A stretch of DNA of 64,000 nucleotides from Porphyrobacter sp. GA68 (GCF_022605525.1 NZ_JAKQYJ010000001.1:1287501-1351500), one strand, 5' to 3'. Positions 36,392 through 47,604 are shown, numbered from the stretch's first letter. Numbers and translations are program-made. Notes: a model not told the origin generated them from the letters alone.

Positions 36392-36937
36392 CTACGCCTG
36401 CTCTGGCACCCGCTCATTTTGCAGCATCTGGGCAAGTGCCTCACTGAAAGCGGGAATGTCGTCCGGATTGCGGCTGGTGATGATCTTGCCATCCACCGCG
36501 ACTTCCTGATCCACCACATTGGCGCCGGCATTGCGCAAGTCGGTGCGGATGGATGGCCAGCTGGTCACGGTCTTTCCCTGCACCATGCCTGCTTCCACCA
36601 GCAGCCACGGTCCATGACAGATCGCCGCCACCGGCTTGTCCGCGCTGGCGAAATCCTTCACCAGCTGCACCGCCTTGTCGTTCATGCGCAGCTTGTCCGG
36701 GTTGATCTGCCCCCCGGGCAGCAGCAGCGCATCGTAATCGGCTGCGCTCACCTCATCGACGGTCTTGTCCACGGGAACGCTCTTGCCCCAATCGTCCTCG
36801 TTCCACCCCTTGATTTCGCCGCCTTCCGGGCTGACGACATGGGTGGTAAACCCTTGCTCCTCGAGCAGTTGCTTCGGTTTGAGAAGTTCCGACTGCTCAA
36901 ACCCATCGGTCGCCAGGATCATGATTGTTTTGGCCAT
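36392..36937 (-). CDS. DJ-1/PfpI-family protein (type 1 glutamine amidotransferase-like)
   Basis: The 181-residue product has the PfpI/DJ-1 order: MAKTIMILATDGFEQSELL at the N-terminus, DALLLPGGQINPDKLR near residue 70, and the nucleophile elbow ICHGPWLLVEAG near 104. The Cys-His pair fits the catalytic site. Such proteins are proposed stress-response glyoxalases or deglycases; some have protease-like folds. AGAGGA precedes ATG 36937. It stands alone, divergent from parC. Confidence 0.9.
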   Translation of the reverse strand: MAKTIMILATDGFEQSELLKPKQLLEEQGFTTHVVSPEGGEIKGWNEDDWGKSVPVDKTVDEVSAADYDALLLPGGQINPDKLRMNDKAVQLVKDFASADKPVAAICHGPWLLVEAGMVQGKTVTSWPSIRTDLRNAGANVVDQEVAVDGKIITSRNPDDIPAFSEALAQMLQNERVPEQA

Positions 36938-37047
36938 ACTGTCCTCTTGTCTGGTGTTGCAGTCGTTAACGGTTGAGCGGACATCGCTGTTCCTTGGCCC
37001 GTCGCCCGTGATTGTCGCCTTGCCGACGGGATGCTAGGGCGCACACC

Positions 37048-39339
37048 ATGCCCACCAAGGATACGACCGCCGGCGGCGATCCGTTCGACGCCATCATCGA
37101 CGCGCCATTCGATGCCGCCCTGTCGGAACGCTATCTGGTATATGCCCTGTCGACCATCACCGCCCGGTCGTTGCCGGACCTGCGCGACGGGCTGAAACCG
37201 GTACACCGCCGGCTGCTGTGGGCGATGCGTCAGCTCAAGCTTAATCCGACCGACGCGTTCAAGAAATCGGCCCGTGTGGTGGGCGACGTGATCGGCAAAT
37301 ACCATCCGCACGGCGACGCCAGCGTGTATGATGCGATGGTCCGCCTCGCGCAGGATTTCGCCCTGCGTTATCCCCTGGTGGAGGGGCAGGGGAATTTCGG
37401 CAACATCGATGGCGATAATGCGGCGGCCTACCGGTACACCGAAGCGCGGCTGACCCGCACGGCCCTGCGGTTGATGGAAGGGCTGGACGAAGGCACGGTC
37501 GACTTCATCCCGACCTACAACGGCGAGGAGCAGGAGCCGGAAATCTTCCCCGGCCTGTTCCCCAACCTGCTGGCCAACGGTGCCAGCGGGATTGCAGTCG
37601 GCATGGCCACCAACATCCCGTCGCACAACGTTGCGGAAATCGTGGACGCGACCCTGGCTGTCATCGACCAGCCGGCGATCGAGCACGCGAAGTTGATGGA
37701 ATTGTTCCACGGTCCGGATTTTGCCACCGGCGGGCTGGTCGTCGACAGCCCGGCCGCCATAGCCCATGCCTATGAAATCGGGCGCGGCAGCTTCCGGGTG
37801 CGCGGCCGGTTTCACGCCGCCGAAGGGCGCAGCGACGCCGATCGCGAGGCCGGCATAGAACGGCTGGGTGGCGGGCAGTGGCAGCTGGTCATTTCCGAAA
37901 TCCCGTATCAGGTGCAGAAGGGCAAGCTGATCGAACAGATCGCGGGCCTGATCGCCGACAAGAAGCTGCCCATCCTGGAGGATGTGCGCGACGAATCCGA
38001 CGAAGCGATCCGCATCGTGCTGGTGCCGCGCAGCCGGAACATAGAGCCGGAACTGCTGAAAGAGAGCATCTACAAACTGACCGACATGGAGGTTCGTTTC
38101 GGCCTGAACCTCAACGTGCTCGACGCGACGCGCACGCCCATGGTTCTGGGACTGAAGGAGCTGCTGGAACACTGGATCATCAGCCAGATCGACATCCTCC
38201 AGCGGCGCAGTCGGCACCGCCTGGACCAGATCGCCCGACGGCTTGAACTGGTCGAAGGCTATATCATCGCGTTCCTCAATCTCGACCGCGTGATCGCCAT
38301 CATCAGGACAGAGGACGAGCCCAAACCGGTTCTCATGGCCGAGTTCGAGCTGACCGACCGTCAGGCCGAGGCTATTCTCAACATGCGGCTGCGCAGCTTG
38401 CGCAAGCTGGAGGAGATGGAACTGCGGCGGGAGCAGGAGGCGCTGCTGAAAGAACGGGGAGAACTGCAGGAACTGCTCGACGACCCCAGAAAGCAGAAGC
38501 GGCGTCTGAAGCGTGACCTGGTTCGTTTACGCAAGGAATACGCCGAGAACACGGTACTGGGCCGCCGCCGCACGACCATCGCGGAGGCCGCACCCGCGGT
38601 CGAGTTCAACATGGACTCCATGATCGAACGGGAGCCGCTGACCATCATCCTGTCGCAGAAGGGATGGATCAAGGCGGCGCGCGGTCACGTGGAACTTAAT
38701 GGAGATTTCAAGTTCAAGGAAGGCGACGGTCCGGCCTTTGCGCTGCATGGCCAGACGACCGACAAATTGATCATTGCCACCGATCAAGGCCGCTTCTTCA
38801 CCCTTCGCTGTGACCGGTTGCCGGGCGCGCGCGGGTTCGGGGAACCGGTCCGTGCCATGCTCGACCTGGAGCCGGAAGCGCAGATCGTCGCAGCCCTGCT
38901 GTACCGCGCCGACTCGCTGTTGCTGCTGGCATCGTCCAGCGGAAAGGGATTTGCAGCCAAGATGAGCGATCTCCTGGCCGAAACCCGCAAAGGTCGACAG
39001 GTGGTCAACGTCAAGGACGGCAAGCTGGCTGTGGTGCGCCCGATGCTGCCCGAACACGACCACATCGCGGTGACGGGTGACAACCGCAAGCTGGTTGTCT
39101 TCAACCGGGACGAACTGCCGGTGATGGAACGCGGGCAGGGGGTGCAGTTGCAGCGTTACCGCGACGGCGGATTGGCGGACGCGGTCAGCTTCAGGCTGGA
39201 GGAAGGTCTCAGCTGGAAGATGGGCGGCAAGGGTGACCGCACCCGAACCGAGACGGAGATGTGGCAGTGGAAGGTCGCCCGCGGCGGGACTGGCCGAATG
39301 CCGCCGCAGGGATTTCCGCGCGACAACAAGTTCGATTGA
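37048..39339 (+). CDS. parC: DNA topoisomerase IV subunit A
   Basis: ParC is the breakage-reunion subunit that decatenates daughter chromosomes with ParE. The 763-residue protein carries the quinolone-region [17 protein letters not shown] near residue 45 and the active Tyr in [12 protein letters not shown] near 130. An extended coiled coil and a C-terminal pinwheel domain (segments such as [25 protein letters not shown]) follow. The C-terminal domain has the ParC rather than the GyrA GyrA-box pattern, though this was not modelled. I chose ATG 37048 over 37012 by homology. ParE is not in the window. Confidence 0.94.
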   Translation: MPTKDTTAGGDPFDAIIDAPFDAALSERYLVYALSTITARSLPDLRDGLKPVHRRLLWAMRQLKLNPTDAFKKSARVVGDVIGKYHPHGDASVYDAMVRLAQDFALRYPLVEGQGNFGNIDGDNAAAYRYTEARLTRTALRLMEGLDEGTVDFIPTYNGEEQEPEIFPGLFPNLLANGASGIAVGMATNIPSHNVAEIVDATLAVIDQPAIEHAKLMELFHGPDFATGGLVVDSPAAIAHAYEIGRGSFRVRGRFHAAEGRSDADREAGIERLGGGQWQLVISEIPYQVQKGKLIEQIAGLIADKKLPILEDVRDESDEAIRIVLVPRSRNIEPELLKESIYKLTDMEVRFGLNLNVLDATRTPMVLGLKELLEHWIISQIDILQRRSRHRLDQIARRLELVEGYIIAFLNLDRVIAIIRTEDEPKPVLMAEFELTDRQAEAILNMRLRSLRKLEEMELRREQEALLKERGELQELLDDPRKQKRRLKRDLVRLRKEYAENTVLGRRRTTIAEAAPAVEFNMDSMIEREPLTIILSQKGWIKAARGHVELNGDFKFKEGDGPAFALHGQTTDKLIIATDQGRFFTLRCDRLPGARGFGEPVRAMLDLEPEAQIVAALLYRADSLLLLASSSGKGFAAKMSDLLAETRKGRQVVNVKDGKLAVVRPMLPEHDHIAVTGDNRKLVVFNRDELPVMERGQGVQLQRYRDGGLADAVSFRLEEGLSWKMGGKGDRTRTETEMWQWKVARGGTGRMPPQGFPRDNKFD

Positions 39340-39384
39340 TGCGCCCGGGCGATTAGGCGCGGCGCCGCGACTGCCCCGCCTGAC

Positions 39385-39903
39385 CTATCGCGGCGCCGAC
39401 GGGCACACGCGCAGTGGGGAGTTTCTGCTGTTGTTGACCCCCGTTTCGAGGAACAGGGCAAAGACATTGGCCAGATTACGCGGCGGCAGAGGGGCAAGCT
39501 GTTCGAGAAGCTGATCCACCATCCTGCAACTGTCAGCATCCATTCCGTTTGCCACCCCTTCCGCAATGGCCTGTCGCCCGAAATTCAGCAGTGCTTCATT
39601 GTCTGGCAACGGGTTTCCGCTCTGCCGCTCCAGCGCGCGCCTGGCATCCGGCCACGTCGCCCGCGACAGCGGCGTCATGCGACTGACAAGCGCCGGGCCC
39701 TCAGCTGACAGATAGGACCGGTTGCCCACCTGCGGGGCGCAGCGCTTTTGCGCGCTGCTGATCAGGCTGGGCATAAGATGAGCGACAACCGCCTGGCTTT
39801 CGGCGCGCGAAATGCAACGCTGGTCCTGCGCGACGGCGGCCGCAGGCAGGCTGGCGCAGGCAAGCGCGGTAAGGCCGATGGACACCGAACGGATCGACTT
39901 CAC
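39385..39903 (-). CDS. Secreted hypothetical protein with four Cys
   Basis: The 172-residue product starts with KSIRSVSIGLTALACASLPA, a signal peptide that should be cut after AVA, and continues QDQRCISRAESQAVVAHLMP. Mature Cys residues occur in QRCIS, KRCAP, DSCRM and near the end in RVCPS, which would allow two disulfides. I chose GTG 39903 because AGGAG lies 7 bases upstream; the GTG at 39921 has no clear ribosome site. I know no family for it. It converges with parC over about 45 bp. Confidence 0.65.
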   Translation of the reverse strand: MKSIRSVSIGLTALACASLPAAAVAQDQRCISRAESQAVVAHLMPSLISSAQKRCAPQVGNRSYLSAEGPALVSRMTPLSRATWPDARRALERQSGNPLPDNEALLNFGRQAIAEGVANGMDADSCRMVDQLLEQLAPLPPRNLANVFALFLETGVNNSRNSPLRVCPSAPR

Positions 39904-39959
39904 TGGCAATCTCCTCTTCACGCCTGGTTGTACTCAGCCGGCTTGCACTCAACATGAAC

Positions 39960-39985
39960 AAAAAAGCCGGGGTGGGCGCCCCGGC
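39960..39985 (-). terminator. Intrinsic terminator downstream of the PRC-like secreted protein gene
   Basis: On the reverse strand GCCGGGG pairs with CCCCGGC around a 6-base loop (39966-39985), followed directly by TTTTTT. This is a textbook intrinsic terminator for the gene ending at 40009. Confidence 0.88.
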
Positions 39986-40008
39986 TTCTTCGGTTCAGGC
40001 GCTGGTGA

Positions 40009-40569
40009 TTACTGGGTCGACGCAGTGCCGGCAGTCTGGCTCAAGGAAGTGTCAATCTCCTGCAGCGTGAGGCGGGTCTTCAAAACGGCTGCGTCGACAC
40101 TGAAGAGGTTGCGGGCAAGACCGAAGCGGGCCTTGGTGCCACTGCGTTGCACGATGACGTTTTCGCCGGAAACCTGCTCGACCGTGCCGACAGGCTGATT
40201 ATCCGCCGACAGCACCGCTGCGCCTTCAACAAGAGCCGCATCCCGCGCTTGGGCCACCTCTGCGAGCTGCTGCTCGATGATTTGGTTCAGCTGTTCGCGG
40301 GTGACGGTGATGGTCGGTCCGCTTGTTCCCTGCCCGAATGCGCTGAGCGGCAAGGGCGCCTTGTGCGTACCGGTGTCAAGGGTGGCGATGCCATCCACGA
40401 CGCCTTCGATCGTGCCGACCTCGTTACCTTCCGGCCCATAGACAGTTGCCCCTGCCTGCACCTGCCCGCTGGCCAGTTCTGCGGCCACACCAGGCGCGGC
40501 GGCGTTCTGGGCGAGTGCCGGCGTCGCGGCGAGAGCGGTAGCGGCGAGGAAGGGCGTCAAAAACTTCAT
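40009..40569 (-). CDS. Secreted protein with PRC-barrel-like segments
   Basis: The 186-residue product has a clear signal peptide (MKFLTPFLAATALAATPALA, cut before QNAA). The mature part contains two stretches with PRC-barrel-like strand patterns: GATVYGPEGNEVGTIEGVVDG near residue 40, and GAAVLSADNQPVGTVEQVSG near 115, with a helical segment between them (EQLNQIIEQQLAEVAQAR). The family link is tentative. It would be periplasmic, possibly binding an envelope or RNA-type ligand. A strong terminator follows the gene. Confidence 0.75.
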   Translation of the reverse strand: MKFLTPFLAATALAATPALAQNAAAPGVAAELASGQVQAGATVYGPEGNEVGTIEGVVDGIATLDTGTHKAPLPLSAFGQGTSGPTITVTREQLNQIIEQQLAEVAQARDAALVEGAAVLSADNQPVGTVEQVSGENVIVQRSGTKARFGLARNLFSVDAAVLKTRLTLQEIDTSLSQTAGTASTQ

Positions 40570-40668
40570 TCGTAAACTCCGATCGATTGTATTCAGGCCT
40601 TCACAGGCGCAGGTGGGAGAGGGGTTGTAGCAGGTGCGGTATGAAGGTGGGCTGAAGCCACTGGACTA

Positions 40669-41844
40669 TCATTGCTGCGCCACCACTTCGTCGAGCAGGC
40701 GGGCGGCCGCCGCTTCGTCAGGAAAGCCAGCGGCCACCCATCGCGCCTCCGCCTCCCGCAACAGTCGTGCGACGTCCGGTCCGGCCGTCAAGCCGCGCGC
40801 GATCACCGCCTTTCCGGTGAGAGGAAAGCGCGGCACTTCCCACCGGGTCAACGCGCCGGCATCACCGCCCAAGAGGAGCAGCCGGTCACGGGCGCAGTCC
40901 AGCCCTTGACGGTAGGCGAGAGGGCGGGGATGTTCCCGGTCCTCCGGGGTACGTTCAGCCACGCAGATCAGCCGCGCGCGCTGTGCCTTGGACAGCCGCA
41001 GCCGGGCTGCCACATCCTCCACACATGCGGCCACGGGAGGCAGCAGAGCCGCGAGCCGGCGTACCGGATCAGGGGCAATAGCCTGCGCCTGTTCTGCCTG
41101 CACAAGCCGGCCAAGCGCGTTACGCTGCGCGCGGCCAGCTTCGGGCAGAATGACCGGCAGAACGCCTGCCGCGTGCATCAACTCGACTGTGGGCGCAGGA
41201 TCCGGCAGCGCGAGAATGGACAGCAATTCCATCGCTATCCTCTCCCGGCTGAGACCCTTCAGCGTGTTGGCAAGCGCCGAACAGGCGGCCAGCGCGTCTG
41301 CGTCCGGCGTGTCGCCGAATCGGGCCTGAAACCGGAAGTAGCGCAGGATGCGCAGATGATCTTCCGCGATGCGTTGCCGCGGTTCGCCGATGAACCGGAT
41401 GCGCCGCGCCGCAAGGTCGTCGAGGCCGCCGAAGAAATCCTGGACCTCCAGCGTGTCGGGGTCCGCATACAAGGCGTTGATCGTGAAATCGCGCCGGGCG
41501 GCGTCGTCCCGCCACTGCGTCGAAAAGGCGACGGTAGCGCGCCTGCCGTCTGTCGACACGTCCCGCCGCAGGGTAGTGACCTCCACCGGCCCGCCGGGCA
41601 GCAGCACTGTCACCGTGCCGTGTTCGATCCCGGTCGGAACTGTCCGGATGCCCGCCTGCTGGCACCGTGCCATGACAGCGACCGGCAGGTGGGTGGTGGC
41701 GATGTCGATGTCCTTTGCCTCCAGCCCCAGCAGCGTGTCACGCACCGCGCCGCCGACATAACGGACCTCCTCGCGTCCAAGAGCCGCGATCAACCCGGCA
41801 AGGTCTGCGCGCCGGGTCCACTCTGCTCGTGACAGGTCAGCCAT
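40669..41844 (-). CDS. cca: CCA-adding enzyme/poly(A) polymerase-type nucleotidyltransferase
   Basis: The 391-residue protein belongs to class II tRNA nucleotidyltransferases, which add or repair the 3' CCA of tRNA. It has VRYVGGAVRDTLLGLEAKDIDIATT, the GGxxR and DxD catalytic region near residue 28, and RRDFTINALYADPDTLEVQDFF and RRIRFIGEPRQRIAEDHLRILR in the following motifs. Homologues in this class can also be poly(A) polymerases. The start overlaps the end of the Nudix gene by 8 bp, so they are co-translated. Confidence 0.9.
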   Translation of the reverse strand: MADLSRAEWTRRADLAGLIAALGREEVRYVGGAVRDTLLGLEAKDIDIATTHLPVAVMARCQQAGIRTVPTGIEHGTVTVLLPGGPVEVTTLRRDVSTDGRRATVAFSTQWRDDAARRDFTINALYADPDTLEVQDFFGGLDDLAARRIRFIGEPRQRIAEDHLRILRYFRFQARFGDTPDADALAACSALANTLKGLSRERIAMELLSILALPDPAPTVELMHAAGVLPVILPEAGRAQRNALGRLVQAEQAQAIAPDPVRRLAALLPPVAACVEDVAARLRLSKAQRARLICVAERTPEDREHPRPLAYRQGLDCARDRLLLLGGDAGALTRWEVPRFPLTGKAVIARGLTAGPDVARLLREAEARWVAAGFPDEAAAARLLDEVVAQQ

Positions 41845-42445
41845 CTACCCGGTCCTGAACCCAGGCGATGCGGCGCGAAAGATTGGCAATGATCGCCGCG
41901 GTCACACCCCAGATCTGGTGTTCGCGCCATTCGATGCTGAGATAGTCCCGGCGCGCGCCTTGCCACATCGCGCTGCGGGACTGATGATTTGCCGGGTCGA
42001 GCAGCACGTCGAGCGGTGCCTCGAACCAGCTGTCCACTTCCGCAGGGTTCGGCCGCAGGGGCAGGTCGGCAGGAACGATGCCCAGGACCGGCGTGACGTC
42101 GTACCCGGTGCCGGTGCGGTAAGGATCGCTCTGACCGATCACCTGGACGGCCGCGGGCGTAATGCCCAATTCCTCGTCCGCTTCCCGCAGGGCGGCGGCG
42201 ATTGCGTCTTCGCCCGGGTCGATCACGCCGCCCGGAAAGCCGACCTGCCCGCCATGGCGCCGCATCGTGACCGGCCGGTGGATCAGGAGCGCTCCCGGCC
42301 GCTCCCGCTCCGTCACGGCGATCAGCACGGCTGCGGCGCGCGGCTGCGCAGCGGTATCAAAGCGGCTGTCGCTCAGCAGCCCTGTCAACGGCCGCCGATG
42401 CCCCTCCTCGAACAGGCGTCCCAGCCGGTCGAACAGGGTGTTCAT
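41837..42445 (-). CDS. Nudix hydrolase, CoA diphosphatase type
   Basis: The 202-residue protein contains a complete Nudix box, GGVIDPGEDAIAAALREADEELGI, near residue 80. Preceding it, HGGQVGFPGG matches the extra GFPGG-type motif of NudL/CoA pyrophosphatases, which cut CoA to 4'-phosphopantetheine and ADP. The exact substrate remains an inference. I chose ATG 42445, which overlaps the end of the DUF1285 gene by ATGA. It is the middle of a three-gene minus-strand group with DUF1285 and the CCA-type enzyme. Confidence 0.9.
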   Translation of the reverse strand: MNTLFDRLGRLFEEGHRRPLTGLLSDSRFDTAAQPRAAAVLIAVTERERPGALLIHRPVTMRRHGGQVGFPGGVIDPGEDAIAAALREADEELGITPAAVQVIGQSDPYRTGTGYDVTPVLGIVPADLPLRPNPAEVDSWFEAPLDVLLDPANHQSRSAMWQGARRDYLSIEWREHQIWGVTAAIIANLSRRIAWVQDRVDG

Positions 42446-42990
42446 GCCGGAAGCAGGGAAAAGGTCGCACCGCCGCTCGACACCATCCAACCGTCATCTT
42501 GCGCCAGAGCCATCTGAACCAATTGCTCATAGGTGGAACGGTTCAGCCGCGCTTCGCAGCCTCTTCTGACATGGACGTAGAACGCGGGCAGTTCAGGTTC
42601 TCCGCGGGCCGTGAGCGGGTGGTCCGGCCCGGCGACGATCAATTCATCCGTGTTCAGCCGAAACACGAAATCGTCGTCCTTGCGCGCGACATCGATAGCA
42701 ATGAATGGCGCATCCTCCACTTCGATAGTCAGTCGCTCATGCGGGGTAATCAGCCAGTGGCGACCGCTTTCGTCCCGCATCAGCAGGCCGGAAAACGCGC
42801 GCACCATGGCAGACCGAGTTATGGGCGAACCATCGTGGAACCATGTTCCATCCGCCGCAATGCACATCCGGCTGTCGCCCGTACGCTGGGGTGCCCATTG
42901 TTCGACCGGCGGAAGTTTGCGGGCAGCCGCCAGTTCGGCAATCTGCGGCAGCGACAGGGCGGCAAGGTCGGGTGGCGGTTCGTAGGGCAT
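42442..42990 (-). CDS. DUF1285 family protein
   Basis: The 182-residue product begins MPYEPPPDLAALSLPQIAEL and has the DUF1285 landmarks MCIAADGTWFHDGSPITRSA (residue 42 region) and WLITPHERLTIEVEDAPF, then FYVHVRRGCEARLNRSTYEQL. DUF1285 proteins are common in alpha- and gammaproteobacteria and have no assigned role. I chose ATG 42990; the frame is open to 43050. Its last codons overlap the start of the Nudix gene, so it heads the DUF1285-Nudix-CCA group. Confidence 0.85.
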   Translation of the reverse strand: MPYEPPPDLAALSLPQIAELAAARKLPPVEQWAPQRTGDSRMCIAADGTWFHDGSPITRSAMVRAFSGLLMRDESGRHWLITPHERLTIEVEDAPFIAIDVARKDDDFVFRLNTDELIVAGPDHPLTARGEPELPAFYVHVRRGCEARLNRSTYEQLVQMALAQDDGWMVSSGGATFSLLPA

Positions 42991-43027
42991 CGATTGTCTG
43001 AACCTTTGACTGAAGCGCGCGGTTTGC

Positions 43028-43600
43028 TCAAGCCTGTTGCATGGTTCCACCGATCCAGGGACCCAGCATGCCCTCCACGGGCAGAATGGCGGGATTGGCG
43101 CACCGTACCAGCAGGCGCTCCGGCTCCCACGGGCCGGGGCACCGCCACCCTAGCGTGTGTGCAGAAGTAAATCCCCACGGCGCGTAATAGCCGGCATCCC
43201 CGATCAGGACTTGGGGAAGGGGTGGACGGGCCGGGGTCGCATTGCTCTCCAGCGCGGCTATGACAGCCGTGACAAGCCCCTTGCCCAAACCTTCGCCCTG
43301 CCGCTGCGGCAGGACCGCAACTGGGCCAATCATCACCAACGGGTGCGCACGACCCTCAGGATCGGTCAGCGCAACGGGCCAAGCCTGGATGGAAGCGGCA
43401 AGGTAGTCGTTTTCATCGAGCGCTGCGAAGGACAGTCCCGCCAGCGCCTGGGTGCCTTCGCGGACGCGATAAGCGGTGCGCCCATGCCGGCTTTCACCGA
43501 ATACCGCATCAAGCAGCTGCTCGACCAGGTGCGGATCAACCAGATCGAGCGGGACCAGCGTTGCGGACGCAACACCCCGTTGCTCCAGTGTTTCGGCCAC
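43028..43600 (-). CDS. GNAT-family N-acetyltransferase
   Basis: The 190-residue protein has the GNAT motif A region VMIGPVAVLPQRQGEGLGKGL near residue 88, where the R/Q-x-x-G-x-G loop binds acetyl-CoA. A second strand region (QVLIGDAGYYAPWGF) near residue 133 corresponds to motif B. The acceptor is unknown; the GDAGYYAPWGF element resembles proteins annotated as predicted acetyltransferases of the YhbS type. It lies about 10 bp after the sugar-dehydrogenase-like lipoprotein gene end on the same strand, and 37 bp before the DUF1285 gene. Confidence 0.85.
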   Translation of the reverse strand: MAETLEQRGVASATLVPLDLVDPHLVEQLLDAVFGESRHGRTAYRVREGTQALAGLSFAALDENDYLAASIQAWPVALTDPEGRAHPLVMIGPVAVLPQRQGEGLGKGLVTAVIAALESNATPARPPLPQVLIGDAGYYAPWGFTSAHTLGWRCPGPWEPERLLVRCANPAILPVEGMLGPWIGGTMQQA

Positions 43601-43609
43601 GCTGCGTTG

Positions 43610-44788
43610 TCAGCGCGGCGTAAGCCGCAGAAGCCGACCGGACTCGCCGTCTTCCAGCAGCCAGATGGCGCCGTCGGGGCCCTCCACTACTTCGCGAAGA
43701 CGCTCACCCATGGCGAACCGCTCGGCTTCGCGCGCGGAAGTCCCGTTCATGGCGACGCGGATCAGCGCCTCGGAACGCAGGCCCGCGAACAGCGCACTGC
43801 CCTTCCACCCGCGGAAAAGGTCGCCTTGATAGAAGATGAAATTCCCTGGTGCGATGACCGGGGTCCAGTTCACCACCGGATCTACGTAAGGGTCACTGGC
43901 CGAATGGTCGGGTATCGGGCGGCCGTCGTAGTGCTCTCCGCCCGAAACCAGCGGCCAGCCGTAATTGCCGCCGGCCTGCACCAGGTTAAGCTCGTCACCG
44001 CCGGCGGGACCGTGCTCCATGTTCCACAGTCGTCCTTCCGCGTCGAAGGCTATGCCCAGAATATTGCGATGGCCATACGACCAGATCTGATCGGTCGGGC
44101 TGGCGCGGCCGGCGAACGGATTGTCTGCTGGCACCGTGCCGTCCAGGTTGAGGCGGACGATCGTGCCAAGGGTGTTCGAATTATCCTGCGCCGGATCGAG
44201 TTTCTGCCGGTCGCCGCTGCCGATGAACATGTAACGCTCGTCAGGGGAAAAGGCGATGCGGTGCGAGTAGTGGCCTCGGCCGGTTACCTTGGGTGCTTGC
44301 CGCCAGATCACGGCCAGATTGTCGATCCGGCAGGTCGTTTCCGTATTGCAGACTAATTGGCCGCGGCCCACAACCGCGCCGCGCGTGTCGTTCTGACCTG
44401 CCTCCGCCCAGCTGAGATAAATTGTGCGCGTACCCACAGTCGCAGCGCTCTCGCTGGGCAGGAATGCGATGTCGCCAAGACCGCCCTGACCGCCGTAATC
44501 GACGGTGGGCGCACCTGTGATGGTGATCTGCCTGTTGTTGCGCGTGTCCAGGCCGCGCACCGTGCCGCGCTTTTCGGTGATGAACAGGGTTTGCGTGCCA
44601 GGCGCGAAGGCGGCCGCCCACGGTTCGTTATACGTGCCGAACGACTGCTCCGAAAAGTTGCCGTCAAAGGCCGCTCCGGCGGTCGGCGCGGGCGGTGTGC
44701 CGGCCTGGTCGGGCACCGGGTTGCTCGCGCCGGCGTTTCCGCCGCAACTTGCGAGAAGGCCCAGGGTAAGGAATAGGGTGGTTTTCAT
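43610..44788 (-). CDS. PQQ-type aldose sugar dehydrogenase lipoprotein
   Basis: The 392-residue product starts [20 protein letters not shown], a lipoprotein signal with lipobox LLASC. It has the soluble quinoprotein pattern: [20 protein letters not shown], then [13 protein letters not shown] and [20 protein letters not shown] with GSGDR, and [30 protein letters not shown] near residue 240. This matches YliI/Asd-type PQQ-dependent sugar oxidases. The ATG overlaps the divergent rnhB start. PQQ biosynthesis genes are absent from the window, so the cofactor must be made elsewhere or imported. Confidence 0.85.
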   Translation of the reverse strand: MKTTLFLTLGLLASCGGNAGASNPVPDQAGTPPAPTAGAAFDGNFSEQSFGTYNEPWAAAFAPGTQTLFITEKRGTVRGLDTRNNRQITITGAPTVDYGGQGGLGDIAFLPSESAATVGTRTIYLSWAEAGQNDTRGAVVGRGQLVCNTETTCRIDNLAVIWRQAPKVTGRGHYSHRIAFSPDERYMFIGSGDRQKLDPAQDNSNTLGTIVRLNLDGTVPADNPFAGRASPTDQIWSYGHRNILGIAFDAEGRLWNMEHGPAGGDELNLVQAGGNYGWPLVSGGEHYDGRPIPDHSASDPYVDPVVNWTPVIAPGNFIFYQGDLFRGWKGSALFAGLRSEALIRVAMNGTSAREAERFAMGERLREVVEGPDGAIWLLEDGESGRLLRLTPR

Positions 44789-45443
44789 GGCTATCGATCG
44801 TGTCATGTTAGGCGGAACGCCCACAAGCGCGTTTGGTGCCGTCCCCATGGTTGCCGGTGTGGACGAGGCCGGGCGGGGACCCTTAGCCGGGCCGGTGGTG
44901 GCGGCCGCGGTGGTACTGTGCCAGGCTCCGCCGACCGGCTTGGCTGACTCCAAGCGGCTGACCGCACGAAGGCGCGGCAAGCTGGACGTCCTGATCCGCG
45001 AACGCTGTGCCTGGGCACTGGGCGTGGTGGAGCCGGCGCAGATCGACTGCCTCAACATCTTTGCCGCGACCATGCTCGCGATGACGCAGGCGGTTGATCA
45101 CCTTGCCTTCATCATGGCGCAGCACGGTGTGGGGCAACTGGACAGAGTGCTGGTGGATGGCAATTTCACGCCGGCTGGGCGCGCGCGCGATTGGCGCTGG
45201 CCCGCTGAGGCAATAGTCGGAGGGGATGGGACCGAACCGGCCATTTCCGCCGCCTCCATCGTTGCCAAGGAACACCGCGACCGGCTCATGCTGGCAGCAG
45301 CACTGACTCATCCGCAGTACGGGTGGGACCGTAACAAGGGTTACGGCACCGCCGAACATCGGCGGGCATTGCGAGAACACGGACCCACACCCCTGCACCG
45401 GCGCAGCTTCGCGCCGGTCGCTCAACTGGAGCTGCCTGCATGA
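44787..45443 (+). CDS. rnhB: Ribonuclease HII
   Basis: RNase HII cuts RNA-DNA hybrids and single ribonucleotides in DNA. The 218-residue protein has the metal site in [16 protein letters not shown] (Asp, Glu), VLVDGNF and [14 protein letters not shown] chose ATG 44787, which overlaps the start codon of the divergent sugar dehydrogenase gene; AGGGTGG is nearby. In-frame ATGs at 44805 and 44847 are alternatives, and the last one directly precedes the conserved motif. The SDR gene starts within its stop (ATGA). Confidence 0.9.
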   Translation: MAIDRVMLGGTPTSAFGAVPMVAGVDEAGRGPLAGPVVAAAVVLCQAPPTGLADSKRLTARRRGKLDVLIRERCAWALGVVEPAQIDCLNIFAATMLAMTQAVDHLAFIMAQHGVGQLDRVLVDGNFTPAGRARDWRWPAEAIVGGDGTEPAISAASIVAKEHRDRLMLAAALTHPQYGWDRNKGYGTAEHRRALREHGPTPLHRRSFAPVAQLELPA

Positions 45444-46351
45444 CCCGCTTCCGCTTTGCCGACATTGGAAACCAGAGCGGGAAAACCGTGCTGGTGACAG
45501 GTGCGAACACCGGCCTCGGTTTCGAGATCGGCCGCCACCTGGCGTTGCGGGGCGCGCGCGTACTGATGGCCTGCCGCAACCGGGCAAAAGGGGAAGACGC
45601 CATCGCCCGAATAGAAAGCGAGATGCCGGGCGCGGATCTGCAATTCCTTGCGCTGGATCTCGCTGACATGGAGAGCATCCGCGCCGCTGTCGATCGGGTT
45701 GCAAATGAAGCCCGCCTGGACGTGCTGATCAACAATGCCGGACTGATGATGCCCGCTCTTGGCTATGCGCATGGCGTCGAACAGCAGATCGGCGTCAATC
45801 ATCTGGGGCATTTCGCGCTTACCGGATTGCTGCTGGACAGGCTTGCCAGCGATGGGGGCGGGCGGGTGGTCACCCAGGCCAGCATCGCCCATCGTGGCGC
45901 TCGCCTCGACCTCGACAACTTGGATGCCCGGAAGGGCTACGACCGGAATGCCTTCTACAAGCAGTCCAAACTTGCCAACCTTCTGTTCACTCTTGAACTG
46001 GACCGTCGCCTGCGCGCGGCGGGGTCGCCTGTGGCGGCGCTGGCGTGTCATCCCGGCGTCGCGAAAACGGAAATTGCGCGGCATGTCGGACCTGCCAAGG
46101 TCGTGCTGCCGCTGATCGGCTGGCTGCTCAACAGCCCGCAGTGCGGCGCGCTACCTGCGCTGCAGGCCGCGACTGATCCCCAAGCGCATGGAGGCGACTA
46201 CTTCGGGCCTTACGGCCTCGCTGAATTAAGGGGATCATGCTCCGGCCCCGCCTATATCAGCGGAAACGCTCGCGACGCATCGGTCGCACGGCAGTTGTGG
46301 ACACGGTCTGTCGAACTGACCGGGATAGATCCCGCCCTTCCGGTTGGCTGA
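45440..46351 (+). CDS. Short-chain dehydrogenase/reductase
   Basis: The 303-residue product has the classical SDR pattern: cofactor motif [18 protein letters not shown] near residue 16, [11 protein letters not shown] near 95, and the catalytic Tyr-x3-Lys in [14 protein letters not shown] near 173. It resembles retinol dehydrogenase-like reductases acting on a lipid or ketone; the substrate is unknown. It overlaps rnhB by ATGA. The final GC of the gene precedes a GANTC-containing region in front of ccrM. Confidence 0.85.
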   Translation: MTRFRFADIGNQSGKTVLVTGANTGLGFEIGRHLALRGARVLMACRNRAKGEDAIARIESEMPGADLQFLALDLADMESIRAAVDRVANEARLDVLINNAGLMMPALGYAHGVEQQIGVNHLGHFALTGLLLDRLASDGGGRVVTQASIAHRGARLDLDNLDARKGYDRNAFYKQSKLANLLFTLELDRRLRAAGSPVAALACHPGVAKTEIARHVGPAKVVLPLIGWLLNSPQCGALPALQAATDPQAHGGDYFGPYGLAELRGSCSGPAYISGNARDASVARQLWTRSVELTGIDPALPVG

Positions 46352-46402
46352 AGAAAAATGTAGCGAAATCAGGGGCAAGGCTTAGAACTTGCGATACCCT
46401 CT

Positions 46403-46425
46403 TGACGCGGACTCCGCAGGGACTC
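46403..46425 (+). promoter_or_regulatory. Putative ccrM control region with two GANTC sites
   Basis: TTGACG at 46403-46408 could be a -35 box. Two GACTC copies (CcrM target GANTC) lie at 46410-46414 and 46421-46425, 11 bp apart, within 50 bp of the ccrM ATG. In Caulobacter, GANTC sites in the ccrM promoter allow methylation-dependent control. A clear CtrA box (TTAA-N7-TTAA) was not found by eye. Confidence 0.5.
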
Positions 46426-46446
46426 ACCCTGTGGACAAGTTGTTGA

Positions 46447-47577
<1,131 letters not shown>

Positions 47578-47604
47578 CCGGCTTGCTGCTTTCCCGACAC
47601 CGAT

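Noticed and set aside
36919-38217. A 432-codon minus-strand frame opposite parC
   Set aside because: The product has a low-complexity Arg/Gln/His/Asp pattern and lies entirely inside conserved parC sequence.
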